Source: Nonomuraea angiospora (GTDB lineage Bacteria > Actinomycetota > Actinomycetes > Streptosporangiales > Streptosporangiaceae). From it: 64,000 nt of DNA. A program made the position numbers and the translations under genes. The stretch is from positions 5,022,001-5,086,000 of the forward strand of contig NZ_JADBEK010000001.1 in assembly GCF_014873145.1 (NCBI RefSeq). Direction: 5' to 3'. The notes beneath the pieces were generated by a model. It was given only the letters and a program-made list of their open reading frames with translations. It was not told the origin of the DNA and searched no databases. Shown piece by piece: positions 52,675 through 61,585 of the stretch. The first letter of the stretch is position 1. The number at the start of each line of letters is the position of its first letter.

Positions 52675-53853
52675 TCACGCTGTGTGCGCGGGGGTCGCAT
52701 GCACGACGAACACGGGGTCGGAGGCGGTCAGACGGTGTGAGCCGTCGGGGTCGAGCGTCAGTCTAGAGGCCAGGATCTGGGTGCCCTCGCCGCGGTAGCC
52801 GTGCTCGCGCAGCCGTTCGAGGACGGCGGTGACCTGCTCGACCTTCCTGAGCGAGCACACCAGCGCCCGCGGGCCGCGGGCGGCGCAGGCCACCACGACG
52901 TCGGGGCCGCCGCCGCCCACGTAGACGGCGTCGGGGTCGGGCAGCGGCTCCAGCGCCGGCGGCGCCTGGCCCCTGGTCAGAGCCACTTTGACGCCGTGCC
53001 TGAGCACGTTGGCGCGCAGCCGGGCGCAGGCCTCCTCCGAGCGCTCCACGGCGACGACGGCGGCGCCCATCCGCCCGCACTCGACGGCGATCTCGCCCTC
53101 GCCCGCGCCCACGTCCCAGACCAGGTCGCCGAGCCGCGGACCCAGCTTGGCCAGGATGAACGCCCGCACCTCCGGCGGCAGCGCCCCCTCGAACGGCAGC
53201 GCCCACTCGGCCGGGCCGGGCTGCGCGCCCGCCAGCCAGCCCGGCTCCTTGGGCTGGTGCAGCGGGTCGAGGACGAGGACCACGTCGGGGTCCTTCCACG
53301 GCCTGGTGGTGGCCTCGCCCATCCGGCTGTGCGTGACCCGCTCGTCCGGACCGCCGAGGTCCTCGCAGACGATCAGCGCGCGGGGCGTGGTCGGCGCCAG
53401 CTCCCTGGCGATCTCGCCGGGGCCGACGCCGGGCGCGACCAGCAGCGCCACCTTGGGATGGGCCCGGCAGGCGTTCACGACCCGGTCGATCTGGCCCGGG
53501 CCGGACGGGGCCACGACCAGCGCGTCCTCCCAGTTGAGTCCGGCACGCGCGAAGGCGCGGGTGATCAGCGAGATCGCCGGCACCACCTCCGGTTTGAGGC
53601 CATGGGCCCGCAACGTGCGGACGACACCGAAGAAGCCGGGATCGCCCTCGGCGACCACGACCGCGGGACCTTCTCCGTGTTCGAGGTGATCGTCCAGAAC
53701 TTCGAGCAGCGCGTCGTCGGCCGCGGTCGGCGCGGAGAGCCTGAGCTGCCCGAGCACGGCGTCGGGGCCCACGACGAGCGCCGCCTCGCGGAGCTTGTCC
53801 ACCGCCCTGGCCGAGAACTCGTGCCCGTCCCACCCGACCACCGTGATCATCAC
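52675..53853 (-). CDS. cobL: precorrin-6Y C5,15-methyltransferase (decarboxylating), CbiE-CbiT fusion
   Basis: A 392-residue fused enzyme. Residues 1-200 are CbiE, a tetrapyrrole methylase (ITVVGWDGHEF, VVVAEGDPGFFGVVRTL, PAISLITRAFARAGLNWED). Residues 215-392 are CbiT with a SAM Rossmann motif (GDLVWDVGAGEGEIAVE) and VYVGGGGPDVV. The enzyme methylates C5 and C15 and decarboxylates the acetate side chain of ring C in cobalamin synthesis. It starts at ATG 53853 (the next codon is also ATG). It is first of the minus-strand corrin run in this window, and there is no cobalamin riboswitch visible upstream. Confidence 0.94.
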   Translation of the reverse strand: MMITVVGWDGHEFSARAVDKLREAALVVGPDAVLGQLRLSAPTAADDALLEVLDDHLEHGEGPAVVVAEGDPGFFGVVRTLRAHGLKPEVVPAISLITRAFARAGLNWEDALVVAPSGPGQIDRVVNACRAHPKVALLVAPGVGPGEIARELAPTTPRALIVCEDLGGPDERVTHSRMGEATTRPWKDPDVVLVLDPLHQPKEPGWLAGAQPGPAEWALPFEGALPPEVRAFILAKLGPRLGDLVWDVGAGEGEIAVECGRMGAAVVAVERSEEACARLRANVLRHGVKVALTRGQAPPALEPLPDPDAVYVGGGGPDVVVACAARGPRALVCSLRKVEQVTAVLERLREHGYRGEGTQILASRLTLDPDGSHRLTASDPVFVVHATPAHTA

Positions 53854-53930
53854 GCCTCACCGTCCTCACCTCAAGGGTGACGGCTGCGATCGGGTTTCAC
53901 AAAGGGTACGAAGGTCAGTCCGGTGTGCCC

Positions 53931-55010
53931 TCAGGCCAGGTCGGACGGGATGAGGCTGTAGACGATCACGTCCTGGCCGCCCAGCGAGGACCTGGCGACG
54001 CCCTCGCGGACGAAGCCGGCCTTCTCCGCCACCCGCTGGGAGGCCGTGTTCGTCGCGAGGGCGCGCAGCTGCAGCCTTCTGAAGCCCTGCCGCTCGAACA
54101 GCCAGCGCGCGATCGCCACCACGGCCTCGCCCGCGTACCCGTTGCCGCGGGCCCACGGCGCGGTCATGTAGCCGATCTCGGCCGACCTGTGGGCCCAGTC
54201 GACGTCCCTCAGGTCCACGTTCACGGCGAACCGCCCGGTGTCCCGCTCCACGACCGTCCAGGTGATGCCCGCGCCCCTCATCCGGATGCGTTCGGCCGTG
54301 CCGACGGACGCCCGCGCGTGCTCCTGCGAGTAGTCGCGCGGATAGCCCGTCATGGCCTGGGTGACCGGGTCGGCGACGGTGGCGACCAGGTCGGGCGCGT
54401 CCTCGGCGGACGGTTGCCGCAGCAGCAGTCGCTGGGTACGCAGCTCCGTCCTGGGCAGGGCGTCGGGCTGCCGGCGGCGGTCGTAGGCCAGCAGGCCGAA
54501 GATGACCAGGTCGTGCGGCCCCTCCTCGTCCAGCACGGCGTCGCGCAGCAGACCCTCCCAGGTGAAGCCGGCTTTCAGCGCCACGCGGAGCGAGGCGAGG
54601 TTGTCCAGCTTGGCGGTCAGGTCGACCCGGCGCAGCCCGACGGTCTCGAACGCCCAGTTCACCAGCCCGCGCACGGCCTCGGTGGCGAAGCCGCGGCCCC
54701 GGTAGAGGGGGTGGACGCCGTACCCGACCTCGGTCGTCCCCGCGGTCCACGAGGTCTTGAACAGGCTGATCGCGCCCACGATGACGCCCTCGGCGTCGGC
54801 CATGGCCAGATGCAGGCCCTGCCCCGAGCGGCGCAGCTCGTGGACCCCGATCGACAGCCACCGGGGGATGCCGGAGGTCTTCTCGGGGGCGCCGGGCGGG
54901 AGGAACCGGACGCCGGACCGCACGATGGAGCGGATCCTGGCGGAGTCCTTGAGGCTGAACGGCCGCAGTGTCAGCCGTTCCGTGGCGATGCTCACATCAG
55001 CGTCGAACAC
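53931..55010 (-). CDS. tandem GNAT acetyltransferase (RimJ/RimL-type)
   Basis: A 359-residue protein with two consecutive GNAT domains of the RimJ/RimL kind. Domain 1 (TERLTLRPFSLKDS, VGYGVHPLYRGRGFATEAVR, ASLRVALKAGFTWEG) covers about 5-175. Domain 2 (TQRLLLRQPSAEDAPDL, IGYMTAPWARGNGYAGEAVV, ASQRVAEKAGFVREG) covers 185-350. Both acetyl-CoA loops (YRGRGF, ARGNGY) look intact. I chose GTG 55010; GTG 54995 is possible and no strong ribosome binding site decides. Targets may be ribosomal protein N-termini or small amines; not determinable. Confidence 0.85.
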   Translation of the reverse strand: MFDADVSIATERLTLRPFSLKDSARIRSIVRSGVRFLPPGAPEKTSGIPRWLSIGVHELRRSGQGLHLAMADAEGVIVGAISLFKTSWTAGTTEVGYGVHPLYRGRGFATEAVRGLVNWAFETVGLRRVDLTAKLDNLASLRVALKAGFTWEGLLRDAVLDEEGPHDLVIFGLLAYDRRRQPDALPRTELRTQRLLLRQPSAEDAPDLVATVADPVTQAMTGYPRDYSQEHARASVGTAERIRMRGAGITWTVVERDTGRFAVNVDLRDVDWAHRSAEIGYMTAPWARGNGYAGEAVVAIARWLFERQGFRRLQLRALATNTASQRVAEKAGFVREGVARSSLGGQDVIVYSLIPSDLA

Positions 55011-55086
55011 GTCGGCAGGGTACACACTCGCGATGTTTGCCCACGAAAGCGGGGGTAGGGGCGCAATTGAGAGGAGTGAGGTGACT

Positions 55087-55497
55087 ATGGAGCAACGTGG
55101 GAGCGACAAGCACGGTCCGCGGCTGGACGACGAGCAGAAGCACGAGACGGAGGGCATGGTTCGCGGCGGCGGATCGACCCACGCCGAGGAGTGGAAGGAG
55201 CCCGAGGCCATGCCGGCGGCCGGCGAGGAGCCGGCGAAGCCGTACCCGCCGGGACACGAGCCCGGAACCCCGTCCGGCATCACGCAGCGGGGCGCCGACA
55301 TCCGCAGCGACCTCGCGAAATGGTTGAGCGACGCGCATTGGCCCGCCGGTCACGAAGATCTGGTGCGGCACGCCGACAGCGCGGGTGCGCCGGACGCGGT
55401 GGTGGACATGGTGCGATCCCTCCCGGACCGCCAGTACCGGAACGTGGCCGACGTGGCCAAGGCGCTCGGGCTCGGCGTGGAGAAGCGGAGGTGGTGA
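55087..55497 (+). CDS. DUF2795 domain protein
   Basis: A 136-residue protein from ATG 55087 (GTG 55081 is an alternative; GAGGAG lies at 55071-55076). The N-terminal 75 residues are polar, charged and probably disordered. The C-terminus is a DUF2795 domain (DLAKWLSDAHWPAGHEDLVR, GAPDAVVDMVRSLPDRQYRN, VADVAKALG), a small helical unit of unknown role. It is 3 bp upstream of the release-factor-like gene, so the two form an operon. A stress- or ribosome-linked role by association is inference. Confidence 0.85.
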   Translation: MEQRGSDKHGPRLDDEQKHETEGMVRGGGSTHAEEWKEPEAMPAAGEEPAKPYPPGHEPGTPSGITQRGADIRSDLAKWLSDAHWPAGHEDLVRHADSAGAPDAVVDMVRSLPDRQYRNVADVAKALGLGVEKRRW

Positions 55498-55500
55498 ACG

Positions 55501-56517
55501 GTGCGGCTCGACTTCATCCGCCCGCTGTACGAGCGGCAGGGCCCGTACGCGTCCGTCTACCTGGGCGCCTACACCGGGCAGGAACGTGAGGCCCACTGGC
55601 GCGGCGTGCGGGACCCGCTCGAGAAGGACGGGGCCGACAAGGCCACCCTGGAGGCCCTGGACGAGGAGGCGCAGCGGCCGGTGGCCGGGCGGGCGATGTT
55701 CGCCGCCCACGGCGACGTGGTGCTGGCCGACTCGCTCCCGAAGCCGCCGGGAGAAGTGGGCAGGTGGTCCCCGCTGCCGCACATCACGCCCATGCTCATG
55801 TACCGCGGCGAGAACGTCCCGCACATCCGGGTCATCGTGGACCACGCGGGGGCCGAGCTGACGGTGTTCGGCGGCGGGTCGCCGCGCAGCGCCGTCGTGC
55901 AGGCGGAGGACTGGCCGCTGCAGAAGACCGCGCAGGGCGGCTGGTCGCAGAAGCGGTACGAGCGGGCGGTGGACGAGACCTGGGAGAAGAACGCCGTCGC
56001 CGTCGCGCACGAGATCGACGAGCAGGTACGCCGCATCAGCCCGGAGCTCATCCTGGTCGCCGGCGAGCCGAAGTCCCGCTCGTACCTGCTGCACCACCTC
56101 AGCACCAGGTCCGCGGACCGGGTGATGATGGTCGAGCACGGCAGCCGCGCCGACCACGGGCAGTTCGAGGAGGACGTGGAGCGGGCGCTCGACCAGTGGC
56201 TCGACCGCAAGCGCGCCGAGCTGCTGGGGCGGCACCAGGAGACCTCCGGGCCCACCGGGGTGGCCCGCGTGGCGCACGCGCTGCGTGAGGGCCGCGTTCA
56301 GGCGATCCTCGTGCCCGGCGAGGTGCCGCGGGAGATCTGGATCGGCGGGGGCGGCACCCAGCTGGCCACCGATCCGCAGGAGCTGCGGCGCTGGGGCGTC
56401 GAGGAGCCCGTCAAGGAACGCGCGGACTCCGCCCTGGCAAGGGCCGCCGCGATGACGGACGCGGAGCTGTGGTTCTGCGACGGCGTCGCCGACGTGGCGG
56501 CCGTGCTCAGGTACTGA
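55501..56517 (+). CDS. bacterial aeRF1-like protein (Rv2629/Balon-like family)
   Basis: A 338-residue protein of the bacterial/archaeal eRF1-like (baeRF) group, starting at GTG 55501. The loop QGGWSQKRYERAVDE near residues 142-157 is typical of Rv2629-like proteins and stands where eRF1 has its GGQ motif. The C-terminal part (ARVAHALREGRVQAILV, DAELWFCDGVADVAAVLRY) fits the eRF1 domain 3 / L7Ae-like fold. A member of this superfamily, Balon, binds idle ribosomes with EF-Tu during hibernation. A ribosome-rescue or hibernation role here is inference. Its 3' end overlaps convergent lutC by 11 bp. Confidence 0.8.
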   Translation: MRLDFIRPLYERQGPYASVYLGAYTGQEREAHWRGVRDPLEKDGADKATLEALDEEAQRPVAGRAMFAAHGDVVLADSLPKPPGEVGRWSPLPHITPMLMYRGENVPHIRVIVDHAGAELTVFGGGSPRSAVVQAEDWPLQKTAQGGWSQKRYERAVDETWEKNAVAVAHEIDEQVRRISPELILVAGEPKSRSYLLHHLSTRSADRVMMVEHGSRADHGQFEEDVERALDQWLDRKRAELLGRHQETSGPTGVARVAHALREGRVQAILVPGEVPREIWIGGGGTQLATDPQELRRWGVEEPVKERADSALARAAAMTDAELWFCDGVADVAAVLRY

Positions 56518-57064
56518 TGATCACCTCGAGCGTCCTGGGGCCGTGCACGCCCTCGACCCGGTTCAGCTCGATGTCGCTGGTGGCCGAGGGGCCGCTGATC
56601 CAGGTGAGCGGGCGCGCCGGGTCGAGCCTGGCGATCGCCTCGGGCACCCCGGCCACGATCTGGTCGGCCCGCACCACGCACAGGTGGTAGTCGGGGACCA
56701 GCGTCTGGGCGCGCGTGCCCTGACCGGGGCCGTGGTCGAGCACGATCGTGCCGGTCTCGGCGATGGCCACGGCGCAGGACGTGATCACGCCGTCGGCCGT
56801 GTCGAGGTCGCCCCAGCCGCCGTCCCGGTCGAAGCCGTCGGGGACGATCATGCGACGTCCCGCGACGGCTTCGTCGATCCTGGCGGGCACCTCGGCGGCG
56901 GGGAGCACGTGCACGATGGCCCGGTAGTCGTCCACCCGCTCGGCGAACAGCCCCACCACGTCCTCGACCTGCGGCGCCGTGCGGTAGTCGCGGGGGATCT
57001 CGACGTCCGCCGCCCCGGCCACGGCCTTGCCGATCCTGGCGAGGATCTCCTCACGCGCGCTCAT
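56507..57064 (-). CDS. lutC: lactate utilisation protein C (LUD domain)
   Basis: A 185-residue LUD-domain protein (MSAREEILARIGKAVAG, VAIAETGTIVLDHGPGQGTR, RTLEVIIST at the end). LutC is the third subunit of the LutABC iron-sulfur complex that oxidises L-lactate to pyruvate. Its start lies 14 bp inside the end of lutB, indicating coupling. Its end overlaps the convergent baeRF gene. Confidence 0.93.
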   Translation of the reverse strand: MSAREEILARIGKAVAGAADVEIPRDYRTAPQVEDVVGLFAERVDDYRAIVHVLPAAEVPARIDEAVAGRRMIVPDGFDRDGGWGDLDTADGVITSCAVAIAETGTIVLDHGPGQGTRAQTLVPDYHLCVVRADQIVAGVPEAIARLDPARPLTWISGPSATSDIELNRVEGVHGPRTLEVIIST

Positions 57065-58442
57065 TCCGCTCCCACCAGTCTCTGAAGGATTCTTCCGGAA
57101 TCTCGGGTATGTCCCTGGTGTCCGTCCAGGCCGACATCGGCCCTGGCAGGCGCTTCGGCACGAGCCCGCGCAGGCGGCTCGCCGCCCGCTGGGCCCTGGC
57201 CAGGCGTTGGTGGTCGTTGAGGATCCAGCCCGCGACCTTCATCCCGGCCCGCTCGGCCGCCGCGTGCGGGGCCTTGGCGCGCAGGTCCACCAGGACCTCG
57301 GGGATGTCGATGGCGACCGGGCAGACCTCGTAGCAGGCGCCGCACAGGCTGGAGGCGTACGGCAGGGAGGCGTCCAGGTCCGACGACATGCCGCGCAGCT
57401 GCGGGGTGAGGATCGCGCCGATCGGGCCCGGGTAGACCGAGCCGTACGCGTGGCCGCCCGCGCGCTCGTACACCGGGCACACGTTCAGGCAGGCCGAGCA
57501 GCGGATGCAGCGCAGCGCCTGGCGGCCCACCTCGTCGGCGAGCACGTCCGTGCGGCCGTTGTCCAGCAGCACCAGGTGGAAGTCCTGGCCCTCGACGGCG
57601 CCCGTCCACATGCTCGTGTAGGGATTCATCCGCTCGCCCGTGGAGCTTCTCGGCAGGAGCTGGAGGAACACTTCCAGATCCCGCCAGGACGGCAGGAGCT
57701 TCTCGATCCCGACGACGCTGATGAGCGTCTCCGGGAGCGTCAGGCACATCCGGCCGTTGCCCTCCGACTCCAGCACCACGAGCGTGCCGGTCTCGGCAAT
57801 CATGAAGTTGGCGCCGGAGATCGCGACCTTGCTCTTGAGGAAGCGTTCGCGCAGGTGGAGCCGGGCCGCCTCGGCCAGGGCGGGCGGGTCGTCGGTCAGG
57901 TTCGGCGGGACCTTGGGCATCTTCTCCAGGAAGATCTCGCGGATCTCCGACCGGTTGCGGTGGATGGCCGGGACCAGGATGTGGCTGGGGAAGTCGTCGC
58001 CAAGCTGGACGATCAGCTCGGCGAGGTCCGTCTCGTACGCGGTGATGCCCTGCGCGGCCAGCGCCTGATTGAGCTCGATCTCCTGGGTGGCCATCGACTT
58101 GACCTTGACCACCTCGGTCTCGCCGGTGGCCTTGACCAGGCCGGCGACGATGGCGTTGGCCTCGGCGGCGTCCCTGGCCCAGTGGACGGTGCCGCCCGCC
58201 CGGGTCACGGCGGCTTCGAGCTGGACCAGGTAGCGGTCGAGGTTGCGGAGGGTGTGGTCCTTGATCGCCTTGCCGGCCGCGCGGAGCTCCTGCCAGTCGG
58301 GGAGCTCGCCGACGACGTTCGCGCGCTTGCCGCGGATGGTGTGCGTGGCTTTGCGGAGGTTGTAGCGAAGCTGCGAGTCCTGTACGGCTTTAGCCGCATT
58401 TTTCGGGAAATTGCCGGGCATGCCGAGGAAAGTCGCGCTCAC
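57051..58442 (-). CDS. lutB: lactate utilisation iron-sulfur protein B
   Basis: A 463-residue LutB starting at GTG 58442, which overlaps the lutA stop (GTGA). An LUD domain fills residues 60-310 (GANFMIAETGTLVVLESEGN). A ferredoxin-like part follows with two cluster motifs: CIRCSACLNVCPVYERAGGH and CGACYEVCPVAIDIPEVLVD. The C-terminal helical tail is typical. It transfers electrons in lactate oxidation together with LutA and LutC. Confidence 0.95.
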   Translation of the reverse strand: MSATFLGMPGNFPKNAAKAVQDSQLRYNLRKATHTIRGKRANVVGELPDWQELRAAGKAIKDHTLRNLDRYLVQLEAAVTRAGGTVHWARDAAEANAIVAGLVKATGETEVVKVKSMATQEIELNQALAAQGITAYETDLAELIVQLGDDFPSHILVPAIHRNRSEIREIFLEKMPKVPPNLTDDPPALAEAARLHLRERFLKSKVAISGANFMIAETGTLVVLESEGNGRMCLTLPETLISVVGIEKLLPSWRDLEVFLQLLPRSSTGERMNPYTSMWTGAVEGQDFHLVLLDNGRTDVLADEVGRQALRCIRCSACLNVCPVYERAGGHAYGSVYPGPIGAILTPQLRGMSSDLDASLPYASSLCGACYEVCPVAIDIPEVLVDLRAKAPHAAAERAGMKVAGWILNDHQRLARAQRAASRLRGLVPKRLPGPMSAWTDTRDIPEIPEESFRDWWERNERA

Positions 58443-59170
58443 TGGTTCTCCTCCGTCGATGCGAGGATCTCGGCCAGGTGCATCGTCCTGACGCCGGTCT
58501 TCTGGCGGCTCAGCGTGCCGCCGATGTGCATCAGGCATGAGTTGTCCGCCGCGCAGAGCACTTCGGCGCCCGTGTCCAGGATGTTGCGGGTCTTGTCGGC
58601 GCCCATGGCCGCGGAGACGGCCGGGTTCTTGACCGCGAACGTGCCGCCGAAGCCGCAGCACTCCTCCGCTCCGGGCAGCGGGACCAGCTCCAGGCCGCGG
58701 ACGTTCCGCAGCAGCCTGGTGGGCCGGTCGCCCAGGTGGAGGCCGCGGAGCGAGTGACACGTCGGGTGATATGTCACCCGGTGCGGGAAATATGCGCCTA
58801 CGTCGTCGACCTTCAGCACGTCCAGCAGGAACTCGGACAGCTCGTACACCTTCGGCACCACCTCCGCGATGGCCGCCGCTCCCTTGCTGCCCGGCCTGGC
58901 CAGCTTCGGGTACTGCTCGCGCACCATGGCCGCGCACGAGCCCGACGGCGCCACCACGGCGTCGTACCCGGCGAACACCTCGGTGAAGTGGCGGGCCAGC
59001 CGCACGCCCTCCTCGCGGTAGCCGGTGTTGACGTGCATCTGACCGCAGCACGTCTGGGCGGCGGGGAAGTCCACATCGCACCCGAGCCTGCGCAGGAGCG
59101 ACACGACGGCCTTGCCGGTGCCGGGGAAGAGCGTGTCGTTCACGCACGTGATGAACAGGGCGACTCGCAC
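58439..59170 (-). CDS. lutA: lactate utilisation protein A (CCG domain)
   Basis: A 243-residue protein with two cysteine-rich CCG domains (AAQTCCGQMHVNTGYREE and GAEECCGFGGTFAVKNPAV), which bind a non-cubane iron-sulfur cluster in the heterodisulfide-reductase-like family. GTG 59170 follows AAGGAGAG. It is first gene of lutABC; the divergent FadR-type gene and its operators lie just upstream, so expression should be switched by lactate. Confidence 0.95.
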   Translation of the reverse strand: MRVALFITCVNDTLFPGTGKAVVSLLRRLGCDVDFPAAQTCCGQMHVNTGYREEGVRLARHFTEVFAGYDAVVAPSGSCAAMVREQYPKLARPGSKGAAAIAEVVPKVYELSEFLLDVLKVDDVGAYFPHRVTYHPTCHSLRGLHLGDRPTRLLRNVRGLELVPLPGAEECCGFGGTFAVKNPAVSAAMGADKTRNILDTGAEVLCAADNSCLMHIGGTLSRQKTGVRTMHLAEILASTEENQ

Positions 59171-59275
59171 GGCTCTCCTTCCACAACCAATGAGAAACCT
59201 GCTAAGTGGACTGCCGCAACGGTCTCAACCATGCACCGCGGTGGGGCGGCAGGCCAACGAGCAGGTTTCTTGTTG

Positions 59276-59308
59276 GGTTGGTCTAACCACAGTATGGTCA
59301 GACCATAT
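59276..59308. promoter_or_regulatory. tandem FadR/LldR-type operators
   Basis: TATGGTC-A-GACCATA at 59294-59308 is a perfect 15-bp palindrome of the TGGTCnGACCA type used by FadR-family lactate regulators. A second, weaker copy with the core GGTCTAACC is centred about 18 bp away near 59285. Both lie between lutA and the divergent regulator gene. Confidence 0.8.
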
Positions 59309-59345
59309 CGAACCACATCCTTTCCGGCCAGCATGAGGGGGTCCG

Positions 59346-60062
59346 TTGGACGACAACGGCTGGCGTCCCGTCAAGCGAACGCGGACGTTCGAGGACGTTC
59401 TCGCACAGATCGAGCGGCGTATCGCCGAGGACGGCCTCACCGTGGGCGACCGGCTGCCCGCCGAGCGCCATCTGGCCGAGCAGCTCGGCGTCAGCCGCTC
59501 GTCGGTACGCGAGGCCATGCGCGTGCTGGAGACCCTCGGCGTGGTGTCCTCGCAGGTGGGCCGGGGTCCGGACGCGGGGGCCGTGCTGACCTCGCGCCCC
59601 GACACGGCGCTGACCGACCTGCTCAGGCTGCACCTCGGCCTGGCCAGCCTGGAGATGCGCGAGGTCATCGACACCCGGCACATGATCGAGCAGTGGGCCG
59701 CCGCCCACGCCGCCGCCGGGCGGGCCGACACCTCCGCGCTCGCCGCCGCCCTTTCCGGGATGGACCAGGCGAGGAGCGCCGAAGAGTTCGTGGAGCACGA
59801 CACCGCCTTCCACTGCGCGATCGCGGACGCGTCGGGCAACCGGCTCATCGCCGCCATCATGCGCTCGCTACGCGACTCGATGCGGAGATACTCGGTCGAA
59901 GCGGTGCAGCGCCTGGGCGACACGTCGATCCTGCGCGCCGACCACGTACGCATCCTCGACGCCATCGAGCGGGGCGAGCCGGACGAGGCCACCCTGGCCG
60001 TCTCCGACCACCTGGCGCACGCCTATCCCTCCCTGTTCGATCCTGAAGGGTTCGATCACTGA
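59346..60062 (+). CDS. FadR-type GntR regulator of lactate utilisation
   Basis: A 238-residue regulator starting at TTG 59346. A GntR winged helix is at residues 12-75 (FEDVLAQIERRIAEDGLTVG, DRLPAERHLAEQLGVSRSSV, REAMRVLETLGVV). An FCD ligand domain is at 95-225 with its metal-site histidines in VEHDTAFHCAIADASGN and later DHVRILDAIERGE. Position opposite lutABC and matching operators support an LldR/LutR-like repressor released by L-lactate. Confidence 0.92.
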   Translation: MDDNGWRPVKRTRTFEDVLAQIERRIAEDGLTVGDRLPAERHLAEQLGVSRSSVREAMRVLETLGVVSSQVGRGPDAGAVLTSRPDTALTDLLRLHLGLASLEMREVIDTRHMIEQWAAAHAAAGRADTSALAAALSGMDQARSAEEFVEHDTAFHCAIADASGNRLIAAIMRSLRDSMRRYSVEAVQRLGDTSILRADHVRILDAIERGEPDEATLAVSDHLAHAYPSLFDPEGFDH

Positions 60063-60073
60063 AGCAGGTCCGA

Positions 60074-61534
60074 TCACTGAAGGAGGTCGGCCTGCCGGCA
60101 GGCGGCGCCCGAGCAGACCGCCATCGCCTCCAGCCGCTGCCTCAACCGGTCGAGCAGCGCAGGATCGGCGGTCGCGGCCAAATTGCGCAGCTCGTACGGG
60201 TCCGCGTGCAGGTCGTAGAGCTGGGTCTCCCCCGTCGCGTACTGGACGTACTTGTACTGATCCGTACGCAACGCGCGATAGGGAGGCACCGGCGTCTGCG
60301 CGGCCGACGACTTGTCCGTCGGCCGGGCGAACTCGACCAGCACGTTCTGCCGCCACACCGCCGGCGGCTTGCCCTTCAGCAGGGGCACCAGCGACCGCCC
60401 CTCCGCGAACGGCGCCGCCGCGGCCCCGCCCAGCTCGGCGAACGTCGTCGCCAGGTCGACCGACGAGCTCAGCTGGCTGACCGTGGCCCCCGCCTTGATG
60501 CCGGGACCGCGCACGACGAGCGGGACCTTGATGGCCTCCTCGAACGGGGTGGTCTTGCCCTGCTTGAGCCGGTGCGTGCCCAGATGGAAGCCGTTGTCCG
60601 AGGTGAAGAAGATATAGGTGTTGTCCAGCTGGCCGGTCCGCCGGAGCTCGTCCACCACGGCCCCGACGAGGTCGTCCACGCCGAGCATGGACCGCATCCT
60701 GGCGCGGTAGCGCTCGTCGACCTGGTCGACGGCCGCCTCGTCGAGGCTGGGCCGCTCACGCAGCCACTCCGGCTCCGCGCTCACGTCCTCCTGGTTGAAC
60801 GACGGCGTACGCGGCGCGATCGCGCCAGGGAAAGCGTTCGCGTGCCGGACGGCGGGGTTGGCCGGGTTGTGCGGGCCGATCGGTGCCAGGTACAGGAAGA
60901 ACGGCTCGCCCTTCGAGCTCGCGATGAACTGGCGGGCCTTGCCGGCCAGCACGTCCGACAGGTAGGCCTGCTCGGAGAAGCCGTAGTCGTACAGGGAGCC
61001 GTTCTCGTTGAGCCGGTAGTCGTACTCCTCGTAGAGGCGCCGGGTCGGCACGTCCCACTCGTCCCAGCCGGGCGGCACGAACTTCTCATCGGCCGACCCG
61101 CCCGGATAGTGGTTGAGATATTTGCCCATCAGCGCCGTGCGGTATCCGGCCTGCTTCATCCAGGTTCCTACAGTGGAACGTTCCAGATCCCCGGTGTGGA
61201 AGCGGTCGAACCCGCCCTCCGGCGGCGTGTTCGTCCACACACCATGGCTGTGGACGTACTGGGAACGCAAGATCGACGATCTCGACGGGCAGCACCAGGA
61301 GTTCGTCACGAAGTACCGGTCGAACGAGGTGCCCTGCCGCACGAGCTCCCGGGTGATGTTGGGAAAGTTCGGCAACGTCCCGGATTCGAGGTCGTCGGCC
61401 ATCACGAACACGATGTTCGGCCGGGACTCAACCTCGGCCATCGCTGGCCCTGCCGCCAGCAGTAGTAGCAGCATGCACATGAGTCGACACAGACCGTTGA
61501 CCACAGGGTCTGAATACCCCGGAATATCCGCCAT
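60074..61534 (-). CDS. secreted sulfatase
   Basis: A 486-residue alkaline-phosphatase-superfamily sulfatase. A signal peptide is present (LCRLMCMLLLLLAAGPAMAEV), then RPNIVFVMADDLESG with the first metal Asp pair. The formylglycine motif is CCPSRSSILRS (C-x-P-S-R) near residue 82, and late metal ligands are in FFTSDNGFHLGTHRLKQGK. It should hydrolyse sulfate esters outside the cell. I chose ATG 61534; GTG 61540 or a GTG just before the hydrophobic segment are possible. It converges with the FadR gene. Confidence 0.9.
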   Translation of the reverse strand: MADIPGYSDPVVNGLCRLMCMLLLLLAAGPAMAEVESRPNIVFVMADDLESGTLPNFPNITRELVRQGTSFDRYFVTNSWCCPSRSSILRSQYVHSHGVWTNTPPEGGFDRFHTGDLERSTVGTWMKQAGYRTALMGKYLNHYPGGSADEKFVPPGWDEWDVPTRRLYEEYDYRLNENGSLYDYGFSEQAYLSDVLAGKARQFIASSKGEPFFLYLAPIGPHNPANPAVRHANAFPGAIAPRTPSFNQEDVSAEPEWLRERPSLDEAAVDQVDERYRARMRSMLGVDDLVGAVVDELRRTGQLDNTYIFFTSDNGFHLGTHRLKQGKTTPFEEAIKVPLVVRGPGIKAGATVSQLSSSVDLATTFAELGGAAAAPFAEGRSLVPLLKGKPPAVWRQNVLVEFARPTDKSSAAQTPVPPYRALRTDQYKYVQYATGETQLYDLHADPYELRNLAATADPALLDRLRQRLEAMAVCSGAACRQADLLQ

Positions 61535-61585
61535 TGACACTCACCGCCGTCACAGCCGTAATAGAACTTAATTCCGGAGGTGTCT

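Noticed and set aside
52605..53930. Possible cobalamin riboswitch near cobL and cbiX
   Set aside because: I looked for the conserved B12-box-like words and a long structured leader; the gaps (70 and 77 bp) are too short and show neither.
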